Both the position numbers and the translations under genes were made by a program. DNA of 64,000 nt from Chitinophaga agri (GTDB lineage: Bacteria; Bacteroidota; Bacteroidia; Chitinophagales; Chitinophagaceae), in NCBI RefSeq assembly GCF_010093065.1, contig NZ_CP048113.1, positions 3,968,001 through 4,032,000 on the forward strand, given 5' to 3'. The notes beneath the pieces are model-generated. The model was not told the DNA's origin and did no database searches. It saw only the letters and a list, made by a program, of their open reading frames with translations. Each line of letters starts with the position of its first letter. Positions within the stretch are counted from its first letter, which is position 1. This document shows, one piece after another, positions 8,437 through 16,908 of the stretch.

Positions 8437-8751
8437 TACCCTTGTTCGTCGGACACGCCAAATCTATAAAAATCAGGTTAAAAACCGGGACGGTTTAATG
8501 GCTCAAATCTCCTGTCATCACTGCTTCCGGACATAACAGGGTAGTGATGCTTCCTGTTAGACACGCCAACATTGACCGTGATTAACAATACAATATTAAC
8601 AATGGCTCCAACGCTGCTGAACAAAGTACACGACGGGGCGATTTTGCGTCACGAAGAGTCGGTGTTGTGTCATAAGCTGTGTTGATCTATGCAAGTCGTT
8701 GCGTAGATGCTGAGAAACTGATATGCTTTCATTGGGTTTACCTTTTACCTG

Positions 8752-8837
8752 GTATTCATCAGGTAAGCTTTCACCTCCGTTTCTCCTCCGTTTTAAAACG
8801 GAGGAGAAACGGAGGTGAAAGCTTACCTGATGAATAC
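8752..8837. repeat. 86-bp perfect palindrome with no spacer
   Basis: Two 43-nt arms meet at TTTT|AAAA (centre between 8794 and 8795) with no mismatch over 86 bp; the next base pair outward (8751/8838) does not match. Each arm contains two near-copies of CTCCGTTT. Just outside, TTACCTG-N8-CAGGTAA forms a further small inverted repeat at the left edge. It could form a cruciform in DNA or a long hairpin in RNA. Confidence 0.92.
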
Positions 8838-9035
8838 TACACCGATAATAAGACTAATGGATTGTAATTAATTAGCACTGCTGCATTCCTGTGATGCCTG
8901 GCTGATTATCACCGGCTCGGTTCCCATCATCCCATCTTGCTCACCCTCATATGTATACGAAGGAAGTAGTAATTATTCTACACTGATTTCACAACGCAAA
9001 CATTTTGTACTTTTATTTAATATTTCCGTATACCT

Positions 9036-9704
9036 ATGAGTAGAATCCTATTATCCTTATCGCTCGCAAGTGTGATCTATGGCTGTAATGCAGCAGGCAA
9101 AGAGAAATATCCTTTACTGGAGGCGGACTATGCACTGGCTGACACGATGCACTATGATCATGCGATCATTGATGCGTTAAGAGCAACCGTATCGGGCAAG
9201 ATCGACAGACTAAAACAAACATTACCTGAGGGGTATAACACAAGAAAGCTGGAAGATGCGTTACAGTTCAACTATGAAGTGACGGCGGACAATGGCAATG
9301 ACTATGAAACTTTAAGGACTATACTAAAGGAACATGGATATCTCTTATTTAAGTCGGAAGAGAGTTTTGGTAGCGGGTCTGACAAATATGCAGTGCTCAA
9401 AACCAGCGACCAGTTCGACATTGTGCAATTCAGGGCTACGAACGGTCAGAATTATGATATCAGTAATGACAGCGTATTAAAGAAGCTCCATACGTGGTAC
9501 AAACAACAGCCATTCGAGATCACCGGCGCAGGTCCGGACTGGCTGGAGATACGTCTGGACAAACTGAACACCACATCTGCACTGGCATTTGCGAAGGAAG
9601 TACATGATTTTTGTCCGGACCCGGCCGAAGAAGGAACGGAGACAGTGGAAAATCTGGCAGCCGAGATGCTGGAGACAAAAAGGCTGTTACTCTGGTGGGA
9701 TTAA
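9036..9704 (+). CDS. DUF4253-domain lipoprotein
   Basis: The 222-residue protein has a short lipoprotein signal peptide (lipobox VIYGC, Cys17) and a C-terminal DUF4253 domain. The family features visible are PFEITGAGPDWLEIRL (about 158-173), FAKEVHDFCPDPAEEGTETVE, and the characteristic ending LLLWWD. The function of DUF4253 is unknown. It stands alone between the repeat-rich spacer and secA and has its own terminator (9725-9753). The acidic HDFCPD segment is a conserved part of the family and could hold a metal, but that is speculation. Confidence 0.85.
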   Translation: MSRILLSLSLASVIYGCNAAGKEKYPLLEADYALADTMHYDHAIIDALRATVSGKIDRLKQTLPEGYNTRKLEDALQFNYEVTADNGNDYETLRTILKEHGYLLFKSEESFGSGSDKYAVLKTSDQFDIVQFRATNGQNYDISNDSVLKKLHTWYKQQPFEITGAGPDWLEIRLDKLNTTSALAFAKEVHDFCPDPAEEGTETVENLAAEMLETKRLLLWWD

Positions 9705-10026
9705 TAACACTATTTTAACATTTGAAGCCGTCTCATTCCTGATGGGGCGGCTTTTTCGCAATTATTTCCTACTTTTCACCTGCCTGAAGCCCTTTCCCAG
9801 GCTAGATTCCCGTTAAAAATGCGTTCCAGCTGCCACAATACCGCATTTAGCCTTCACTATGTGCAAATAATTCCTAATTTTACAGGCCTTGCCAATACCG
9901 GGGGAGTCTGACAGCTTGTCACGGCATATTGTGTAAGCACAATATTTGGGTAAGGTAGTCATCACGATAGGACCTATCGTCTTTGACTGTACAACTGTTT
10001 TAACAATCATTCGTAATAAACTCAAC
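9705..10026. other. secA upstream region with two hairpins
   Basis: Apart from the terminator of the preceding gene, this 322-nt region holds two perfect small hairpins: ATATTGTG-TAAG-CACAATAT (9926-9945) and ACGATAG-GAC-CTATCGT (9964-9980). They lie 82-101 and 47-63 nt before the secA ATG and could be operators or part of the mRNA leader. No gene was seen. Confidence 0.55.
9725..9757 (+). terminator. Rho-independent terminator after the DUF4253 gene
   Basis: AAGCCGTC (9725-9732) pairs with GGGCGGCTT (9745-9753, one G-T pair) and is followed by TTT. It is 20 nt after the stop codon. Confidence 0.75.
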
Positions 10027-13000
10027 ATGTTAGGTTTTTTAACTAAACTTTTTGGCGGTAACAAGTCGGAGAGAGATATCAAAGCTATAGAGCCTGTAGT
10101 GAAGCAGATCAACGAGGCGTATGAAAAACTGCAATCCCTTCCTATAGATCAGCTGCGTAACAAAACGCAGGAATTCCGTTTGCGTATCAGCAATCACCTC
10201 TCAAAGATTGATGGCACCATTGCCGACAAGAAAGCAGAGGCTGAAAATGCGCATGACGTAGCTCAAAAGGATGTTATTTATCAGGAAATAGACAAACTGA
10301 AAAAAGAGCGTGATTCACAGCTCGAAGGTGTACTCAGCGAGATTCTCCCTGAGGCTTTCGCCGTTGTAAAGGAAACTGCACGCCGCCTTTCTCAGTCGCC
10401 TGTCATTACTGCTACTGCTACTCCGCTTGACAGACAACTGGCCGTTAGAAAAGATTACCTGACCATTGATAATGATACTGTCACCTGGAAAAACAGCTGG
10501 ACCGCTGCTGGTAGCACCGTAACCTGGAACATGGTACATTACGATGTGCAGCTGATCGGTGGTATTGCCCTGCATCAGGGTAAGATCTCTGAAATGGCGA
10601 CAGGTGAAGGTAAAACCCTCGTGTCTACCCTCCCTGCCTATCTGAATGCATTGGCCGGCGAAGGTGTACACATTGTAACCGTGAACGACTACCTGGCCCG
10701 TCGTGACTCCGAGTGGAACGGACCGCTGTTCGAATTCCTCGGTATCACTGTTGACTGTATTGATAAACACCAGCCTAATACTCCTGAGCGTAGAAATGCC
10801 TACCTCGCGGATATAACCTATGGTACAAATAACGAGTTCGGCTTTGACTACCTGCGCGATAACATGGTGCATAGTCCGGACGAAATGGTACAACGTAAAC
10901 ATCACTTCGCGATGGTCGATGAGGTGGACAGCGTATTGATCGATGATGCGCGTACGCCACTCATTATTTCCGGTCCGATCCCCCGTGGTGACGAACAGGA
11001 GTTCCATGCACTGAAACCGCGTATCCAGACCCTCGTGGAAGAGCAGCGTAAAGCCACCAACCAGTTCCTGCTGGAAGCTAAGAAACTGATCGCCGAAGGG
11101 AAAGATGATGCGAAAACAGGTGGGCTGGCCCTGATGCGTGCATGGCGTGGTTTACCAAAGAACAGCGCCCTGATCAAGTATCTGAGCGAACCGGGTATCA
11201 AGGTATTGCTGCAGAAAGCAGAGAACTACTACCTGGCAGATCAGCAGCGTGAAATGCCGAAAGTGGATCAGGAACTGTACTTCACGATCGACGAAAAGAA
11301 TAACAGCGTTGACCTGACAGAAAAAGGTATTGCACTCATCACCCGCACCGGAGAAGATCCTCATTTCTTCGTATTACCGGATGTAGGTTCTGAAATAGCA
11401 GAACTGGAAAAGAGCCCACTCTCTGCCGATGAAAAACTGCATCAGAAAGAGATCCTGCTCCAGGACTTTGCACAGAAATCTGAACGTATCCACTCCATTC
11501 AGCAGCTGCTGAAAGCATATACGCTCTTCGATAAAGATGTGGAGTATGTGGTAATGGATGGTAAAGTAAAGATCGTAGACGAACAGACAGGTCGTATCCT
11601 GGATGGCCGTCGTTACTCAGATGGCCTGCACCAGGCAATAGAAGCGAAGGAAAATGTGAAAGTAGAAGCTGCGACACAGACATTCGCTACTGTTACCTTG
11701 CAGAACTACTTCCGTATGTATCACAAACTGGCTGGTATGACCGGTACAGCGACTACTGAAGCGGGTGAGTTCTGGGAGATCTACAAACTGGACGTGGTAA
11801 CCATCCCGACCAACCTGCCGATCACCCGTAAAGATGCGGAAGACCTCGTATACAAAACCAAACGTGATAAATACAGAGCGGTAATAGAAGAAGTAAAGCA
11901 ACTGCAGGCTGCCGGTCGTCCGGTACTGGTAGGTACTACTTCCGTAGAAGTATCTGAACTGCTGGGTAAGATGCTGACCTTCGAAAAGATCCCTCACAAT
12001 GTGTTGAACGCAAAACAACACGCCCGTGAAGCACAGATCGTAGCGGAAGCTGGTTTGCCGGGTGCGGTGACCATCGCTACCAACATGGCGGGTCGTGGTA
12101 CGGATATCAAGCTCGGACCTGGCGTGAAAGAAGCGGGTGGTCTGGCGATCATCGGTACTGAACGTCACGAAAGCCGTCGTGTTGACCGTCAGCTGCGTGG
12201 TCGTGCTGGTCGTCAGGGAGATCCGGGTACTTCCCAGTTCTTCGTATCTCTGGAAGATGACCTGATGCGTATGTTCGGTTCTGACCGTATTGCCGGTCTG
12301 ATGGACCGCATGGGTTATAAAGAAGGTGAAGTGATCCAGCACAGCATGATCACCAAATCTATCGAAAGAGCACAGCGTAAAGTAGAAGAGAATAACTTCG
12401 GTATCCGTAAGCGTCTCCTCGAATACGATGACGTGATGAACAAACAGCGTACGGTTATTTACGCGAAACGTAATCACGCATTGTTCGGTGAGCGTTTGTC
12501 TATTGACATCGACAACTCCTTCTACGATGTAGCTGAAAACCTCGTTACTACGCATAAAGCAAGTGGTGACTTTGAAGCTTTCAAACTGGATACGCTGCTG
12601 AACTTCGGCGTTGAAACTGATATCACACAGGAAGAACTGAACCGTACTGATGCTACGTCTCTCGCAACCCGTCTTTACCAACAGGCAAAAGACAACTACG
12701 AGCGTAAAACAGCAGAACTGGCACAACAGACACTGCCTGTGATCGAGCAGATCCACCGCGAACAGGGTCATCATATCGAGAATATCTCTATCCCATTCAC
12801 TGATGGTAAAAAAGGTATGAACGTACTGGCGAACCTGCAGAAAGTTGTCGATACCAAAGGTTTCGAAACGATCAACGCACTGGAACGCAGTATCACGCTG
12901 TCACTCATCGATGATGCATGGAAGGAACATCTCCGTGCAATGGATGACCTGAAACAGTCTGTGCAGAACGCAGTATTCGAACAGAAAGACCCACTGCTGA

Positions 13001-13386
13001 TCTATAAATTCGAGGCATTCAACCTGTTCAAGGATCTGAATGCAGAGACCAGCCGTGAGATCGTATCGTTCCTCTGCCGTGCAGGTATTCCTGTACAGGA
13101 AGAGAGCCGTCCGCCACAGCAGCAGATGCCACAGCAGGTGTCACATCCACGTGCGCCACTGGCGCCACAGCAGATCCGTGAAGCACATGAAGAGAAGACT
13201 GATATGAGCCGTATGAAGGCGACACATCAGGAATTTGATGGTGGTGACGCGGCTGTAGCGGAAGATTATGGTCATACTGATGACAAGCAGGAACCTGTGA
13301 AAGCAGGTCCGAAAGTAGGAAGGAATGACCCTTGCCCTTGCGGAAGTGGTAAGAAGTATAAGCAATGTCACGGGAAGGATTTTTAA
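10027..13386 (+). CDS. secA: Protein translocase subunit SecA
   Basis: This is the ATPase that drives preproteins through SecYEG at the inner membrane. The product is 1119 residues from the ATG at 10027 (MLGFLTKLFGG), the typical SecA start; an in-frame TTG at 9946 is not needed. The Walker A is MATGEGKT (Met190-Thr197), the DEAD-type Walker B is DEVD (298-301), and the RGTDIKLGPGV, RRVDRQLRGRAGRQGDPG and RMFGSDRI segments are all present. The C-terminus is the SecB/lipid-binding zinc tail with Cys1103, Cys1105, Cys1114 and His1115. It is about 200 residues longer than the E. coli protein, as is usual in Bacteroidota. A strong terminator follows. Confidence 0.98.
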   Translation: MLGFLTKLFGGNKSERDIKAIEPVVKQINEAYEKLQSLPIDQLRNKTQEFRLRISNHLSKIDGTIADKKAEAENAHDVAQKDVIYQEIDKLKKERDSQLEGVLSEILPEAFAVVKETARRLSQSPVITATATPLDRQLAVRKDYLTIDNDTVTWKNSWTAAGSTVTWNMVHYDVQLIGGIALHQGKISEMATGEGKTLVSTLPAYLNALAGEGVHIVTVNDYLARRDSEWNGPLFEFLGITVDCIDKHQPNTPERRNAYLADITYGTNNEFGFDYLRDNMVHSPDEMVQRKHHFAMVDEVDSVLIDDARTPLIISGPIPRGDEQEFHALKPRIQTLVEEQRKATNQFLLEAKKLIAEGKDDAKTGGLALMRAWRGLPKNSALIKYLSEPGIKVLLQKAENYYLADQQREMPKVDQELYFTIDEKNNSVDLTEKGIALITRTGEDPHFFVLPDVGSEIAELEKSPLSADEKLHQKEILLQDFAQKSERIHSIQQLLKAYTLFDKDVEYVVMDGKVKIVDEQTGRILDGRRYSDGLHQAIEAKENVKVEAATQTFATVTLQNYFRMYHKLAGMTGTATTEAGEFWEIYKLDVVTIPTNLPITRKDAEDLVYKTKRDKYRAVIEEVKQLQAAGRPVLVGTTSVEVSELLGKMLTFEKIPHNVLNAKQHAREAQIVAEAGLPGAVTIATNMAGRGTDIKLGPGVKEAGGLAIIGTERHESRRVDRQLRGRAGRQGDPGTSQFFVSLEDDLMRMFGSDRIAGLMDRMGYKEGEVIQHSMITKSIERAQRKVEENNFGIRKRLLEYDDVMNKQRTVIYAKRNHALFGERLSIDIDNSFYDVAENLVTTHKASGDFEAFKLDTLLNFGVETDITQEELNRTDATSLATRLYQQAKDNYERKTAELAQQTLPVIEQIHREQGHHIENISIPFTDGKKGMNVLANLQKVVDTKGFETINALERSITLSLIDDAWKEHLRAMDDLKQSVQNAVFEQKDPLLIYKFEAFNLFKDLNAETSREIVSFLCRAGIPVQEESRPPQQQMPQQVSHPRAPLAPQQIREAHEEKTDMSRMKATHQEFDGGDAAVAEDYGHTDDKQEPVKAGPKVGRNDPCPCGSGKKYKQCHGKDF

Positions 13387-13415
13387 TCTGGTACTGTTGA
13401 GATATCATTACGGAA

Positions 13416-13441
13416 GGGGCGCTGAAAAGCGTCCCTTTTTT
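13416..13441 (+). terminator. secA terminator
   Basis: GGGGCGCT (13416-13423) pairs with AGCGTCCC (13428-13435, one G-T pair) over a GAAA tetraloop, followed by six T. It lies 30 nt after the secA stop. Confidence 0.88.
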
Positions 13442-13677
13442 GTGGGATATGGGTGATTTCAGGTGAGAGGTGTTATGTCGGGACATGTTCCTGCGGGAGG
13501 CAGATGGGGTCCAGTGGCTGTGTTCTCTGAAGTTAATGAGGATGGGGCGGCGGTGGATGGTGTAGCGATATGAGGAAAGGGGTTGAAGATGAAAAGTGGC
13601 AGGCTTGTCATTATAATAAAATACATATCAATTAGTTATAACGCTTCAACAGGCACTTAAATTTGTTCAAAAATTCG

Positions 13678-13685
13678 TAGATTTG
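13678..13685 (+). promoter_or_regulatory. TAnnTTTG-type -7 element before the small gene
   Basis: TAGATTTG matches the Bacteroidota -7 consensus exactly and ends only 3 nt before the ATG at 13689. If used, transcription would begin at or next to the start codon and give a leaderless mRNA. No good -33 TTTG at normal spacing was seen, so this is tentative. Confidence 0.4.
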
Positions 13686-13688
13686 CTT

Positions 13689-13877
13689 ATGACAACTTCT
13701 TCTTACAATAGAATTAGGGCTTTATTAATTGAGCAAAAGCGCCAAGTAACAGATTCATCAGAGGCTGCAGCCAAGTTGATAACGGACTTGGGTATAAGAG
13801 ACATATTAGTTAATGCTTCGACTAAAAAGGCTGCTCCCCAAAAAGCTGCTCCTAAAAAAACTGTTGCTGTAAAGTAA
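13689..13877 (+). CDS. Small Lys/Ala-rich protein of unknown function
   Basis: The 62-residue product starts at ATG 13689; a TTG two codons earlier is less likely. The first 45 residues look like an amphipathic helical segment (YNRIRALLIEQKRQV, EAAAKLITDLGIRDILVN), followed by a basic low-complexity tail with repeated KKAAPQ/KKAAPK. I recognise no family. It is 60 nt upstream of the ADP-ribosyltransferase-like gene on the same strand and could be its small partner, for example an antitoxin or DNA-binding regulator. That role is an inference from size and order only. Confidence 0.55.
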   Translation: MTTSSYNRIRALLIEQKRQVTDSSEAAAKLITDLGIRDILVNASTKKAAPQKAAPKKTVAVK

Positions 13878-13937
13878 TATCGTAGTATACCAAAACAGTT
13901 CCCAAAACCTTCTAGTTCCGCAATTTACCAACCATTT

Positions 13938-14558
13938 ATGGCGTCCCAATATATCTATTCATCCGATCCAGGATTAATAATTGGTTTTCATGGCTGTGAC
14001 CAACACGTCAGAGACAGCATTGTATCCGGCCAATCCACTCTCAAATCAAGTAAGAATAAGTGGGATTGGTTGGGAGAAGGCATGTATTTCTGGCAAAATA
14101 ATTATGAAAGGGCCTTGCATTATGCACAAAACCCTCCTGCGAAATCTTCGATAAAAATACCTGCTGTACTTGGGGCAATTTTTAATCTTGGTCATTGCCT
14201 GGACCTTACTGATAAAGAGGGAATTGACCTCGTAAGGCGTTCTCACGAAATTTTAAGTAAATCTGCGGAACAAGAACAAAAAGAATTACCACGTAATGTC
14301 AATCCTAACGGGAGTAAAGATGCAAAGGATAAAATCATTAGAAAGCTTGATTGTGCAGTAATAAACAATATTCATTCGTTGATGGAAAGAGCGAATGAAG
14401 CTCCATTTGAATCTGTTCGAGCGGTATTCTTTGAAGGCGCTGAGCTTTATAAAGATGCGGGCTTTTTGGATAAAACTCATGTTCAGATTTGCATAAGAAA
14501 CCCTAATTTGATTAAGGCTTTCTTTGTTCCCCGTAAAACTGTTAAGTGGCCTTCCTAA
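13938..14558 (+). CDS. Putative ADP-ribosyltransferase-fold protein
   Basis: The 206-residue protein has no signal peptide. Its layout resembles small ART/PARP-like and DUF3990-like proteins: an early IGFHGCD with His18, then KWDWLGEGMYFW (residues 41-52, Tyr50) and YERALHYA, and a late VFFEGAELY with Glu166/Glu169. In ART folds the His, Tyr and Glu in this order bind NAD and catalyse transfer, so a His18-Tyr50-Glu166 set is a plausible active site. The family assignment is by eye and uncertain. It sits with a tiny upstream gene in A/T-rich DNA, convergent with an HNH/ATPase pair, which suggests a toxin or defence effector. Confidence 0.5.
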   Translation: MASQYIYSSDPGLIIGFHGCDQHVRDSIVSGQSTLKSSKNKWDWLGEGMYFWQNNYERALHYAQNPPAKSSIKIPAVLGAIFNLGHCLDLTDKEGIDLVRRSHEILSKSAEQEQKELPRNVNPNGSKDAKDKIIRKLDCAVINNIHSLMERANEAPFESVRAVFFEGAELYKDAGFLDKTHVQICIRNPNLIKAFFVPRKTVKWPS

Positions 14559-14564
14559 GTTTAA

Positions 14565-15341
14565 TCATAAGGCGTCTACCGGATTTGCATTGAAGAATGC
14601 TCTTATCATACCGGCGTATTCAGTTTCATCAAGCAACCCCTCCTGGTAATACTTGCTAACACAAGACTTTGCCCGTTCCTTTAATGAAGCAGATGTCTCG
14701 GGGATGTCCCGGGCAATATCATATAAGTCTTTGATCATCGCGATTGTCTTTCGTCGCTGATCATTTAATTTTTCTCTGTTTAATCCTAATTTATTAATTG
14801 TTATTACACCTCTATCATTATTATCAATAGCTACAGGCACTTCATCATAGAATGTAATATATTCCTTGGGATCATCAACTGCTGGATTAATAAATAAAGG
14901 CTCTTCTATGCTTATGTCACGTGCAGGAGGCGTTGCTCTATTTGCAGCAATTCTTAATGGAAAATAGTTTTTCTTATGCCGTTGGTTGCAAATCTGACAA
15001 CATAGTAAAAGATTATTCCAATCATATGATAACCAATAATACCCAGGTTTAGTCATGGCTTCATTGTCCTGAACCCAACCAGCCTTGGGCCTGTAATGTT
15101 CTACATCGCCATAGCTTATATGACCGATCTTCGATTCACAGAAGCAGCACTTATCATGCTGCGCATCCCGAAGAGCTATTTTCACTTCTTCATGTCCGTA
15201 GATCTTACTGTCAAAATCATCAGATGAGAATTGATCATCCCCATTATCATAACGTGCAATTAACGCTGTGGTAGCAGCGGTTCCTCTGTTTTGGAGTACA
15301 AAGGGAACAGGTAAAGTCGCCTTTCTAGCGATATGTATCAT
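14565..15341 (-). CDS. HNH endonuclease, PtuB-like (Septu-type partner)
   Basis: The 258-residue protein carries an HNH nuclease core with structural zinc cysteines: KCCFCESK (Cys65, Cys68), GDVEHYRPK (Glu81-His82, the first catalytic His), and NNLLLCCQICNQRHKKNYFP (Asn109/110, Cys115, Cys118, His122, Asn125). The remaining C-terminal part is helical with no known motif. It begins 33 nt after the stop of an ABC-type ATPase on the same strand. The order ATPase then HNH is that of the Septu anti-phage system (PtuA-PtuB). The plus-strand ART-like gene ends 6 nt away from its stop. Codon use is A/T-rich compared with secA and deoC. Confidence 0.82.
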   Translation of the reverse strand: MIHIARKATLPVPFVLQNRGTAATTALIARYDNGDDQFSSDDFDSKIYGHEEVKIALRDAQHDKCCFCESKIGHISYGDVEHYRPKAGWVQDNEAMTKPGYYWLSYDWNNLLLCCQICNQRHKKNYFPLRIAANRATPPARDISIEEPLFINPAVDDPKEYITFYDEVPVAIDNNDRGVITINKLGLNREKLNDQRRKTIAMIKDLYDIARDIPETSASLKERAKSCVSKYYQEGLLDETEYAGMIRAFFNANPVDAL

Positions 15342-15374
15342 TGTTTCTAATTACTTATAAAATGTTTCTTCGCT

Positions 15375-16736
15375 TTATGTGTTGGTTTCTTTCTCTTTAA
15401 GATATGCAGCAGCCTGCCTGATAATTTCCATTGCCTCAATATCAGCAGGTGTGTCAGCAGTAGGTAGAGAATCTGCGAGCGCATTTAACTCCTTGAGTCT
15501 TTCTTTTTCTTCAGGAGATAATTCACTCTTGCTGATTAAAGTGGTACGCTCTTCCATTTGTTTTGTTATCTCAGGATTTCTGGCGCTATCCAGCCCAAAG
15601 AGATCACTGGTAAGTATCTGGTCTATTCGCCATTTCCTTACATTGTCCAATTCCTGATCTATTACAACTGTGTTTCCTTCTTTTCGCAATACAACGAGAT
15701 TTGCATCCTCTGGAGCAGCTTGTACTATTAATGGGCTATGAGCAGTTACCACGAATTGCGTCGCTGCAAATCTATCAGAAAGATATTTAAAAATATTACG
15801 TTGCCATTTAGGATGAAGGTGCGAGTCTATTTCATCTACCAATACTATCGCTGGCTCCGACAAAGGATTTTCACTGTCAGGATAAAAGGCAAACATTCTT
15901 GCGGCAAGGTCGACTACCCATGTAATCATTGACCGATATCCGAAACTAAGTTCATGAATATTAAACCATCCGAAGTCAGTATGAAACAATACACTTGGCC
16001 TAAACGAATCTTTAGTAGGTTCTAATATTTTTATTCCATCAATATCAGGCAATAATTCAATAAGAGTGTTTTTGACGAGCTCCAATCTTCTTATAACTTG
16101 TTCTTTGATCTCAGAATCCTTACTCGCTGCATAGTCCAACTGAAGTAACCATTCCTCTGCGTTAATTAACACTTCATCATCATTAAATAAAGTGAGAGAA
16201 CTTCGAGAATTAAGATCATTAGTTAAAGAAGCCCCTCCCATTCTACGATTTGCACCATAAGAAAATATAAAGACTTGATCAGTTGAAGAAACTCCCGACT
16301 CCTCCATTTCTATATTAATCTCCTTATATTTCAATGGGCTTTCATGGTCATCTCTTGCATTATAACTCACATAAAGATTACGTGTATTTGGGGATTTAAT
16401 GTGCCTAAATTTTTCATTAAAAGTATTGGCAGAAATTATTCCACTTCTTTTTCTTGTATTAACATCATAATTAATCATACCTATTCCTAGGTTAGAACCC
16501 ATTCTTAGCCTTTTGCTACCATCCTCTAACATCTCAAAATGGACATCCAACACAGCTAATGCCTGCAACAATGTCGTTTTTCCTACACCATTATCCCCAA
16601 GGATAACCGTCCACCTTTTCCAGTCACTTCCATCCTTATTTAGGAAGTTTAAAGTCACGGGGTCCTTAAAACACTTAACGTTTTCCAGTTTTAACTCTGA
16701 AAAATAAACGCCTTTCCTTGTTTCGTTTACAGTCAT
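15375..16736 (-). CDS. SMC/OLD-like ABC ATPase, PtuA-like
   Basis: The 453-residue ATPase has an N-terminal FSELKLENVKCFKDPV entry typical of RecF/OLD-like ATPases, Walker A GDNGVGKTT (47-55), a signature region ELSFGYRSM, Walker B IVLVDEIDSHLHPKWQ (Asp301-Glu302) and the switch motif VVTAHSPLIV. The middle is the family insert, and the C-terminal 70 residues are helical and charged (SPEEKERLKELNALADS). With the downstream HNH gene it matches a Septu PtuA/PtuB pair, in which the ATPase forms a scaffold controlling the nuclease. No reverse transcriptase is nearby, which argues against a retron. It is the first gene of its operon. Confidence 0.85.
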   Translation of the reverse strand: MTVNETRKGVYFSELKLENVKCFKDPVTLNFLNKDGSDWKRWTVILGDNGVGKTTLLQALAVLDVHFEMLEDGSKRLRMGSNLGIGMINYDVNTRKRSGIISANTFNEKFRHIKSPNTRNLYVSYNARDDHESPLKYKEINIEMEESGVSSTDQVFIFSYGANRRMGGASLTNDLNSRSSLTLFNDDEVLINAEEWLLQLDYAASKDSEIKEQVIRRLELVKNTLIELLPDIDGIKILEPTKDSFRPSVLFHTDFGWFNIHELSFGYRSMITWVVDLAARMFAFYPDSENPLSEPAIVLVDEIDSHLHPKWQRNIFKYLSDRFAATQFVVTAHSPLIVQAAPEDANLVVLRKEGNTVVIDQELDNVRKWRIDQILTSDLFGLDSARNPEITKQMEERTTLISKSELSPEEKERLKELNALADSLPTADTPADIEAMEIIRQAAAYLKEKETNT

Positions 16737-16908
16737 AAAACAAAAATAATCCTTTGGAATCTCTCCACAACTTACCTCATCCTCTATAAGTGATAATTTA
16801 CCCCAATTTCTTTATACTCCCTCCCCCAAACCTCCAATTTTCCCTTCCCTCTCCCCCAATCCGAGATTTCCCTTACTTTCGTGGGCGAAACCAGTGAAAC
16901 CAGTCTCA

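Larger units (their letters stand above)
8362..9035. other. Repeat-rich spacer without a gene
   Basis: The 674-nt gap between two plus-strand genes holds a copy of a 22-bp dispersed repeat (8410-8431), an adjoining copy of its 11-bp unit, two copies of GACACGCCAA (near 8452 and 8563), and an 86-bp perfect palindrome (8752-8837). No open frame here is credible. The promoter of the downstream DUF4253 gene should lie in the A/T-rich end near 8990-9030. Confidence 0.6.
13387..13688. other. Spacer at the edge of the accessory island
   Basis: After the secA terminator the DNA is G-rich (13445-13590) and then becomes markedly A/T-rich from about 13600, where the accessory island begins. No gene is seen. 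The last bases hold a promoter-like motif for the next gene. Confidence 0.5.

Noticed and set aside
8679..8867. 62-codon open frame on the plus strand
   Set aside because: It exists only because it reads through the perfect palindrome; the coded sequence is symmetrical low-information protein.
9946..10026. N-terminal extension of SecA from a TTG
   Set aside because: The extra 27 residues are unlike SecA, and the ATG at 10027 gives the standard start MLGFLTKLFGG.
10315..11007. 230-codon open frame on the minus strand
   Set aside because: Antisense to secA with no signal, motif or promoter.
11617..12774. 385-codon open frame on the minus strand
   Set aside because: It is antisense to the conserved helicase and scaffold part of secA; long antisense frames are expected from the codon bias there.
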